Assembly: GCA_965213775.1 (NCBI GenBank)
Contig: CBDCAC010000002.1
Coordinates: 310,001-374,000, forward strand
DNA from: Lichenicoccus sp965213775
GTDB lineage: Bacteria > Pseudomonadota > Alphaproteobacteria > Acetobacterales > Acetobacteraceae
Direction: 5' to 3'
DNA length: 64,000 nt
The translations under genes were made by a program, and so were the position numbers. The notes under the pieces are model-generated. The model ran no database searches. It saw only the letters and a program-made list of their open reading frames with translations, and was not told the origin of the DNA. Shown here one piece after another: positions 58,780 to 64,000 of this stretch (positions within the stretch are counted from its first letter, which is position 1; every line of letters begins with the position of its first letter).

Positions 58780-58905
58780 ATGAAGATCAGAAACAGCCTG
58801 AAGTCGGCCAAGGTGCGGGACAAGGATTGCCGCGTCGTGCGCCGTCACGGCAGGGTCTACGTCATCAACAAGAAGAACCCGCGCATGAAGGCCCGCCAGG
58901 GCTGA
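58780..58905 (+). CDS. rpmJ: 50S ribosomal protein L36 (bL36), zinc-free type
   Basis: The 41-residue basic protein starts MKIRNSLKSAKVRDKDC and ends VINKKNPRMKARQG, the pattern of the YkgO-type bL36 that lacks the full set of zinc-binding cysteines (only one Cys is present). It is a part of the large ribosomal subunit. Zinc-free forms elsewhere are sometimes zinc-regulated paralogues; in alphaproteobacteria this form is often the only copy. It is followed immediately by a TPR protein gene. Confidence 0.95.
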   Translation: MKIRNSLKSAKVRDKDCRVVRRHGRVYVINKKNPRMKARQG

Positions 58906-58906
58906 G

Positions 58907-59530
58907 ATGCCGGGTCGGTCCGCCGTCCGCATCGACCGGCCGACAGGGCGTCGCTTCCTCGGGAGCGGCGCTTTTTTGTTGCTGCTCGCCGCCGCCGGGC
59001 CAAACCCTGGGCCAGACCCTGGGCCAGACCTTGGGCCAAAGCCTGGACCAGACTCCAAGCTCGCCCCCCTGACCGTGGCGCTGGCGCAGGCGCAGGGCCG
59101 GACCCAGGCGATGCAGCTCGAATACGAGCTGGAGGCGCTGCGCCAGCAATCGGTGCAGCCGATGGTGCGGCTGCTGCAGCGCCGCGCGCAGCGCGAGCTG
59201 GCGGCGGGGCAGCGCGCCGCCGCGCTTTCGGACCTCGACGACGCGGTCGGGCTGCAGCCGGACGCGGCACTGCTCTGGCGCGAGCGGGCGGCGGCGCGGG
59301 CGGCCGGCGGCGAGCTGGACCAGGCGGCGGTCGATCTCGGCGGCGCGCTGTCGCGCGATCCCGCCGACGTGCTCGCCTGGCAGAGCCTGGCCGGGATCGA
59401 GGAGCAGCGGGCCTCCTGGATGGCCGCCTACCAGGCGTGGCAGCACGTGCTGAGCCTCGATCCGCAGGTCGAAGGCGGCGCCAGGCGGCTCGACCGGCTG
59501 CGCCGCCACGCCTACGGCCAGCCCGCCTGA
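58907..59530 (+). CDS. TPR-containing exported protein
   Basis: The 207-residue protein has an N-terminal hydrophobic segment (LGSGAFLLLLAAAG), a low-complexity Gly-Pro-Asp region encoded by a tandem repeat, a helical stretch (QAMQLEYELEALRQQS) and about three TPR units (ELAAGQRAAALSDLDDAVGL, AAGGELDQAAVDLGGALS, SWMAAYQAWQHVLSLDP). It probably mediates protein contacts in the envelope. No specific family is recognised. It lies 1 base after the rpmJ stop and may share its promoter. Confidence 0.72.
   Translation: MPGRSAVRIDRPTGRRFLGSGAFLLLLAAAGPNPGPDPGPDLGPKPGPDSKLAPLTVALAQAQGRTQAMQLEYELEALRQQSVQPMVRLLQRRAQRELAAGQRAAALSDLDDAVGLQPDAALLWRERAAARAAGGELDQAAVDLGGALSRDPADVLAWQSLAGIEEQRASWMAAYQAWQHVLSLDPQVEGGARRLDRLRRHAYGQPA
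58997..59056 (+). repeat. 12-bp tandem repeat in the TPR protein gene
   Basis: Five units related to GGGCCAGACCCT encode repeats of GPNP, GPDP, GPDL, GPKP and GPDS. It lies just after the hydrophobic N-terminus. Confidence 0.85.
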
Positions 59531-59558
59531 GCCGACGCGCCGGCATCGGTGCCGCCGC

Positions 59559-60815
59559 GTGAGCCGGGCGATCACCATCATCCCGCCGTCGCGGCCGCTG
59601 CGCGGACGCGTGACGCCGCCGGGCTCGAAATCGATCACCAACCGGGTGCTGCTGCTGGCGGCGCTGGCGCGGGGCGACAGCCTGCTCACCGGCGCGCTGA
59701 AGAGCGACGACACCGCCCACATGGCGCGCGCGCTGGGCGAGATGGGTGTCACCATCGAGGAGCCGGACGCCACCAGCTTCCGGGTGCGCGGCACCGGACG
59801 GCTGCGGGCCCCGGCGTCGCCTCTGTTCCTCGGCAATGCCGGCACCGCCACCCGCTTCCTGACCGCGGCGGCGGCGCTGGTGCGCGGCACCGTGGTGCTC
59901 GACGGCGACCGCCACATGCGCACCCGCCCGATTGCGCCGCTGGTCCAGGCCCTGGCAGCGCTCGGCGTGCGCGCGAGCGCCCCCTCCGGCTGCCCGCCGG
60001 TGCGGGTCGAGGGCGAAGGCAGGTTCAGCGCCGGCCGGGTCTCGATCGATGCCGGCCTGTCCAGCCAGTACCTCTCCGCCCTGCTGATGCTGGCCGCCTG
60101 CGGCGACGGGCCGATCGAGGTGGCGCTGCAGGGCAGCGAGATCGGCGCGCGCGGCTATGTCGAGCTCACGCTCGGCGCCATGCGCCGCTTCGGCGCCGCG
60201 CCGCATGCCGTGGGCGACGGCGCCTGGCGAGTGCCGGCCACCGGCTACCGGGCGGCCGACGTGGCGATCGAGCCCGACGCGTCCGCCGCCACCTACCTGT
60301 GGGCCGCCGCCCGGCTGACCGGCGGCGCGATCGATCTCGGGATCGCGCCGGCCGACTTCACCCAGCCCGACGCCGCGGCCTGGCGCCTGATCGAGTCGTT
60401 CCCCGAGATGCCGGCGCGCATCGACGGCGCGCAGATGCAGGACGCGGTGCCGACGCTCGCCGTGCTGGCCGCCTTCAACCGCCGGCCGGTGCGCTTCACC
60501 TCCATCGCCAACCTGCGCGTCAAGGAGTGCGACCGGGTGCACGCACTCGCCACCGAGCTGTGCCGCATCCGTCCGGACCTCGCGCGCGAGGAGGGCGACG
60601 ACCTGCTGGTGGCCGCCGACCCCACGCTCGCGGGGGCGTTGCTGCCGACGCGGATCGAGACCTACGCCGACCATCGGATCGCGATGAGTTTCGCCCTCGC
60701 CGGCCTGAAGCTGGGCGGGATCACGATCCAGGATGCGGATTGCGTGGCAAAGACCTATCCTGGCTACTGGGACGCGCTGGCCTCGCTCGGCGTGTCGATC
60801 GAGGCGGCGGCATGA
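59559..60815 (+). CDS. aroA: 3-phosphoshikimate 1-carboxyvinyltransferase (EPSP synthase)
   Basis: The 418-residue enzyme makes EPSP, the sixth step of the shikimate pathway, downstream of the aroKB product in this window. Signatures are TPPGSKSITNRVLLLAALA, FLGNAGTATRFLTAAAAL, LDGDRHMRTRPIAPL, and near the C-terminus NLRVKECDRVHALATEL and TYADHRIAMSFALAGL. It starts with GTG 28 bases after the TPR gene stop. Its stop overlaps the next start (ATGA). Confidence 0.96.
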   Translation: MSRAITIIPPSRPLRGRVTPPGSKSITNRVLLLAALARGDSLLTGALKSDDTAHMARALGEMGVTIEEPDATSFRVRGTGRLRAPASPLFLGNAGTATRFLTAAAALVRGTVVLDGDRHMRTRPIAPLVQALAALGVRASAPSGCPPVRVEGEGRFSAGRVSIDAGLSSQYLSALLMLAACGDGPIEVALQGSEIGARGYVELTLGAMRRFGAAPHAVGDGAWRVPATGYRAADVAIEPDASAATYLWAAARLTGGAIDLGIAPADFTQPDAAAWRLIESFPEMPARIDGAQMQDAVPTLAVLAAFNRRPVRFTSIANLRVKECDRVHALATELCRIRPDLAREEGDDLLVAADPTLAGALLPTRIETYADHRIAMSFALAGLKLGGITIQDADCVAKTYPGYWDALASLGVSIEAAA

Positions 60816-61753
60816 TCGTGATCTGCGGGGACGCGCTGATCGATTTCCTTCCCGTGCAGGCCGCGGGCCGCGACGCCTACCTGCCGGTCCCGGGCGGCTC
60901 GTGCCGTAACATCGCCAGCGGGCTGGGCCGGCTCGGAGCCGAGGTCGGCTTCATGGGCGGGCTGTCGACCGATTTCTTCGGCGACCTGATCGCAGACTCG
61001 CTGCGCCGCGACGGCGTCTCGCTCGCCTATGCCGCGCGCCTCGATCAGTCCAGCACGCTGGCGTTCGTGCAGCTCGGCGAGGGCGAGCCGGCCTACGCCT
61101 TCTACGAGCAGGGCAGCGCGCACCGCAGCTGGACCCGTGCCGCCAGTCCGGCGCTGGACGATGCGGTGACGGCGCTGCATGTCGGCTCGCTGACCCTGAT
61201 CGCGCCTCCGGTCGCCGACGAGATCCTGCTTCTGATGCGCGCGCAGAAGGGCAGGCGGGTGCTGGCGATCGACCCCAACTGCCGTCCCGGCCTGACCGGC
61301 GACCTGCCGGGCTACCGCGCGCGCCTGAACCAGATGTTCCAGCTCGCCGACATCGTCAAGCTGTCGGTGGCCGACCTCGACTATCTGCGTCCCGGCGCCG
61401 ACCCGGACCGCGTCGCGCGGGACTGGATCGCGGCCGGTGCCAGCCTGGTCGTGCTCACCCGCGGCGGCGACGGCGCCAGCGCCTGGACCAGGGACGGACA
61501 GGTGAGTGTGCCGGCCTCGCCCATCGCGCTGGTCGACACCGTGGGCGCCGGCGACAGCTTCATCGCCGCCGTGCTGTTCCAGCTCGACCGGAGCGGCCTG
61601 CTGGCGGTGGACGGGCTGCAGCGCATCGATCGCTCGCAGGCCCAGGCGGTGCTGGAGTTCGCGGTCAGGGTGGCGTCGATCACCTGCGGTCGCGTCGGCG
61701 CCGATCCGCCCTGGCTGCATGAGCTCGAACCGCCAGCGCAGGCGGGCGGCTGA
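60812..61753 (+). CDS. PfkB family carbohydrate kinase
   Basis: The 313-residue kinase of the ribokinase fold has the first signature in VPGGSCRNIASGLGRLGAEV, LAIDPNCRPGL, and the C-terminal signature with the catalytic base and anion hole DTVGAGDSFIAAVLF. It is most like fructokinases, but the exact sugar is not determined. It is translationally coupled to aroA. A half repeat follows the stop by 6 bases. Confidence 0.9.
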   Translation: MIVICGDALIDFLPVQAAGRDAYLPVPGGSCRNIASGLGRLGAEVGFMGGLSTDFFGDLIADSLRRDGVSLAYAARLDQSSTLAFVQLGEGEPAYAFYEQGSAHRSWTRAASPALDDAVTALHVGSLTLIAPPVADEILLLMRAQKGRRVLAIDPNCRPGLTGDLPGYRARLNQMFQLADIVKLSVADLDYLRPGADPDRVARDWIAAGASLVVLTRGGDGASAWTRDGQVSVPASPIALVDTVGAGDSFIAAVLFQLDRSGLLAVDGLQRIDRSQAQAVLEFAVRVASITCGRVGADPPWLHELEPPAQAGG

Positions 61754-61759
61754 GGAAGT

Positions 61760-61811
61760 GAGGCAAGGGCGCTGCCCTCGACCCGCCGGGGCCGGGGGCC
61801 CCAGGCCCCGA
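61760..61811 (-). repeat. half copy I of the dispersed palindromic element
   Basis: Half element, minus direction: GGCAAGGGCGCTGCCCTCG, then CGGGGCCGGGGGCCCC and AGGCCCCG. It fits exactly between two convergent stops (6 bases from the kinase stop, 3 from the MotB-like stop). Confidence 0.85.
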
Positions 61812-61814
61812 TGC

Positions 61815-62795
61815 TCAGCGATCGGTCAGGCGCAGCTCGATGCGTCGGTTCTTGGCGTAGGCTTCCGGGGTGCTGGCGGGATCTAGCGGCTGATACTCGG
61901 AGAACGCGGCGGCGGCGACGTTCTGCGGCCGCACCCCCTGGTCGATCAGCAGCTTGACCACGGTGATGGCGCGCGCCGCCGACAGCTCCCAGTTGGTCGC
62001 GAAATGGCCGCCGGTGATGCGCTGCCGGTCGGCATGGCCGTCCACGCGAAGCACCCAGGGCAGGTCGGGCGGGATCTCGGCGGCGATCTGCTTCAGCGTG
62101 CCGGCCAGGGCGCTCATCTGCTCCGCACCCGGCTTGGAGAGCTCGGCACTGCCGGGCGGGAACAGCACCTCGCTCTGGAACACGAAGCGGTCGCCGACCA
62201 CGCGTAGGCCCGGCCGGTTGGCGAGCACCTGGCTCAGCCGGCCGAAGAACTCCGAGCGGTAGCGCTTGAGCTGCTCGACCTTGTCGGCCAGAGCCAGGTT
62301 GAGCTTGTTGCCGAGGTCGCTGATCTTGGCGTCGCGGTCGCGCACGTCCTTCTGCGTGATGTCGAGCGCCTCGGTGATCGCGGCGAGCTGCTTCTCCAGC
62401 TCCGCCAGCTGCTGGTTGAGCAGCGCCACCTGCGCCTGCGCGTCGCTGTCGAGCTTGGCCTGCGACTGCGCATGGGCGGTCTCCTGGGCGAGCTGGACAC
62501 CGAGCGCCTGGGTCTGCGCCTGCAGCGCGCCGCGCTGCGCCCGCAGCGTCGCCACCGACAGCCCGAGATCGTGGCTCTTGACCCGCTCCAGCGACAGCAG
62601 CTGGGTCAGCTGCGCCATCTCGCTCTGCAGCCGGTCCAGCACGTGCTGCCGGCCGTTCAGCGCCACCGACAGGAAGGCCTGCGCCAGCACGAACACCAGC
62701 AGCACGAAGATGATGACCATGAGCAGCGTCGACAGCGCATCGACGTAGCCGGGCCACGCATCGAGGCCGTTGCGCGTGCCGTGGCGACGTCTCAT
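61815..62795 (-). CDS. MotB/OmpA-like inner membrane protein with peptidoglycan-binding domain
   Basis: The 326-residue protein has one N-terminal helix preceded by a conserved Asp (WPGYVDALSTLLMVIIFVLL). A ~130-residue Gln/Ala-rich coiled coil follows (AQLTQLLSLERVKSHDL, VALLNQQLAELEKQLAAI), then a C-terminal OmpA-like domain (FPPGSAELSKPGAEQMSAL, VDGHADRQRITGGHF, KNRRIELRLTD). This layout is that of MotB-type stators, where the helix carries the proton path and the C-domain grips peptidoglycan. It pairs with the MotA-like gene upstream. No flagellar genes are seen. Function unknown. Confidence 0.85.
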   Translation of the reverse strand: MRRRHGTRNGLDAWPGYVDALSTLLMVIIFVLLVFVLAQAFLSVALNGRQHVLDRLQSEMAQLTQLLSLERVKSHDLGLSVATLRAQRGALQAQTQALGVQLAQETAHAQSQAKLDSDAQAQVALLNQQLAELEKQLAAITEALDITQKDVRDRDAKISDLGNKLNLALADKVEQLKRYRSEFFGRLSQVLANRPGLRVVGDRFVFQSEVLFPPGSAELSKPGAEQMSALAGTLKQIAAEIPPDLPWVLRVDGHADRQRITGGHFATNWELSAARAITVVKLLIDQGVRPQNVAAAAFSEYQPLDPASTPEAYAKNRRIELRLTDR

Positions 62796-62823
62796 CGCGC
62801 GGCGACAGCGGGCTGCGGCGTGG

Positions 62824-62920
62824 AGGCAAGGGCTCCGCCCTTGGCCTGTTGGGGCCGGGGGCCCCAGACCCCGTTTTTCACAGGCTTGCCTTGGGTGGGG
62901 TCGAGGGGCATCCCTTGCCT
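62824..62920 (-). repeat. nearly full copy J of the dispersed palindromic element
   Basis: Minus direction, slightly shortened in its variable part: GGCAAGGGCTCCGCCCTTGG, TTGGGGCCGGGGGCCCCA, CAGGCTTGCC and a final GGGGCATCCCTTGCC. It sits between the MotA-like stop (1 base away) and the MotB-like start, inside what looks like one operon, so it is transcribed. Confidence 0.88.
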
Positions 62921-62921
62921 G

Positions 62922-64000
62922 CTAGGTCGCATTCTCGCCCCCCAGTGCCGCCAGGGTGCGGGTCAACAGGCGCAGGTCGCCGCGCAGCTCGGCGGTGCTC
63001 TGCGCGCGACCCTGCTCGCCCTCGTTGAGCATCCGCCCGAGTAGGCGCTCGACGTTGCGCATGTGGTCGCGCAGGCCGTCCGCACCGCTCTCGGGGCCGT
63101 CGCGCGCCTCGGCGAGCCGGCGCAGCACCGGTGCCAGCCCGGACTGGTTCTCGGCGAGGCGCTGCATCAGCTGCTGGTTGGCGCGCATCATCTCGGTCAG
63201 GTCGGAGATCCGCTCGGACAGCGTCGCCATGGTGTGGTTGTGCGCCGAGCGGCCCTCCTCGCCGCGCGCCAGCACCGACTGCAGCCCGTCCAGGTTCTCC
63301 GCGGTCTGCTCCAGCAGCGCCTGCACGTAGGCCGGGATCGGCGCCTCGCCCTCGCCGGCGAAGCCGCCGGAGAAGCGGGTGATGCCGGCGAGCCACTCCT
63401 CCAGCTCGTTGAAGAAGCGGTTCTGCGCCTGCCCCGCGGTGAGGTCGAGGAACCCCAGCACCAGCGCGCCGGCGAGGCCGAACATCGAGCCGGAGAAGGC
63501 GGTGCCCATGCCGTGCAGCGGCCGCGCCAGCCCGCTCTTGAGCTGGTCGAACATCTGGTTGACGTCGCCCGAGCCGATCGAGAGGTTGCCGATCACCGAG
63601 GAGATCGAGCTCACCGTCAGCAGCAGCCCATAGAAGGTGCCGAGCAGGCCCAGGAAGATCAGCAGGCCGGTCATGTAGCGCGACAGTTCGCGGCTCTCGT
63701 CCAGGCGCGAGGACAGGCTGTCGAGCAGGCTGCGCATCGCCGGCGTCGACAGGGTCAGCCGGTCGGCGCGGTTGCGCGAGGCGATCATCGAGGCCATCGG
63801 CGCCAGCAGCTTCGGCGGCGACGGCGGCGTCAGCCCCGCGCGCGGATGACGCAGGGTCTCCAGCCAGCGCACCTCCGGCAGCAGCCGCAGCACCATCACC
63901 AGGTTCCAGATGATGCCGAGCGCCAGCACGCCGAGGATCAGCCCGTCCAGCAGCGGGTTGTTCTCGAACGCCGAGAGCAGCGTGCGCCAGAGCAGCGCGG
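62922..64000 (-). CDS. MotA/TolQ/ExbB-like proton channel protein, 5' end beyond window
   Basis: About 359 residues are visible; the N-terminus is cut by the right edge. The readable part has a first helix (LLDGLILGVLALGIIWNLVM), a cytoplasmic segment, and two helices near residues 115 and 175 with the conserved YMTGLLIFLGLLGTFYGLLL and GLAGALVLGFLDL. A long C-terminal helical tail (~165 residues, containing LSERISDLTEMMRANQQLM) follows. The layout is that of MotA/TolQ/ExbB stator subunits with an extended cytoplasmic tail. It is partnered with the downstream MotB-like gene. Tail and partner together resemble a mechanosensory or gliding/defence-type motor, but no function is assigned. Confidence 0.85.
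   Translation of the reverse strand, partial: ALLWRTLLSAFENNPLLDGLILGVLALGIIWNLVMVLRLLPEVRWLETLRHPRAGLTPPSPPKLLAPMASMIASRNRADRLTLSTPAMRSLLDSLSSRLDESRELSRYMTGLLIFLGLLGTFYGLLLTVSSISSVIGNLSIGSGDVNQMFDQLKSGLARPLHGMGTAFSGSMFGLAGALVLGFLDLTAGQAQNRFFNELEEWLAGITRFSGGFAGEGEAPIPAYVQALLEQTAENLDGLQSVLARGEEGRSAHNHTMATLSERISDLTEMMRANQQLMQRLAENQSGLAPVLRRLAEARDGPESGADGLRDHMRNVERLLGRMLNEGEQGRAQSTAELRGDLRLLTRTLAALGGENAT

Noticed and set aside
61815..64000. Zorya anti-phage system (ZorA/ZorB) call for the MotA/MotB-like pair
   Set aside because: No ZorC/D/E-type genes are visible and the pair resembles general alphaproteobacterial proteins as much as Zorya; the gene upstream of the window edge is not visible.

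Overview
The window is a very GC-rich chromosomal segment, probably from an alphaproteobacterium of the Acetobacteraceae or a close Rhodospirillales relative. This is an inference from gene order and gene fusions: the run ruvC-ruvA-ruvB-ybgC-tolQ-tolR-tolA-tolB-pal-cpoB-tilS-ftsH-folP-glmM, a fused AroK-AroB protein, a fused GNAT-Nudix protein and a periplasmic glucan synthase gene. No rRNA, tRNA, CRISPR array, phage or insertion sequence with a transposase was seen. Most of the window is core genome, with one accessory surface-glycan block.

Layout. 1-3.4 kb (minus strand): the end of a TupA-like ATP-grasp gene, a small exported protein and alaS. 3.6-5.4 kb: a GtrA-like flippase, a strong terminator and an OmpA-type outer membrane protein. 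5.7-11.3 kb: fused aroKB, a 46-residue membrane peptide, xerD, accA, a CinA-like protein and a DEDDh exonuclease. 11.3-16.2 kb: a GNAT-Nudix fusion with a Rieske oxygenase, then a tight operon of exported flavin amine oxidase, c-type cytochrome and exported RidA. 16.3-25.5 kb: a uracil-DNA glycosylase-like protein, opgH, an RDD protein, argJ, a parvulin, secA and yebC. 25.5-41 kb: the long core operon from ruvC to thiD, ending in a two-domain aspartic protease lipoprotein. 41-45.5 kb: ahpC-ahpD peroxide defence, an alpha/beta hydrolase of the CocE/NonD family and a Cox11-cytochrome c fusion. 45.5-58.5 kb: the glycan block, with two methyltransferases, a double GT2 protein, a 1583-residue protein with pyruvyltransferase, GT2, GT4 and methyltransferase regions, an interrupted membrane protein and GDP-heptose enzymes. 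58.8-61.8 kb: rpmJ, a TPR protein, aroA and a PfkB kinase. 61.8-64 kb: a MotB-like and MotA-like pair, the latter cut by the window edge.

A palindromic element recurs ten times, always in a gap between genes and always just after a stop codon. Five copies are full or nearly full (about 97-116 bp, up to four hairpins, ends reading GGCAAGGG and CCCTTGCC) and five are half copies.

The genes connect into recognisable functions: envelope integrity (Tol-Pal, OmpA, CpoB, GlmM), protein export and quality control (SecA, parvulin, FtsH), recombination (RuvABC, XerD), aromatic amino acid synthesis (AroKB, AroA), peroxide defence and surface glycan assembly. The most notable items are the amine oxidase/cytochrome/RidA operon, the Cox11-cytochrome c fusion, the repeat family, the giant glycan protein and two interrupted genes (tilS by a frameshift at a C6 run, the membrane protein by an in-frame stop).
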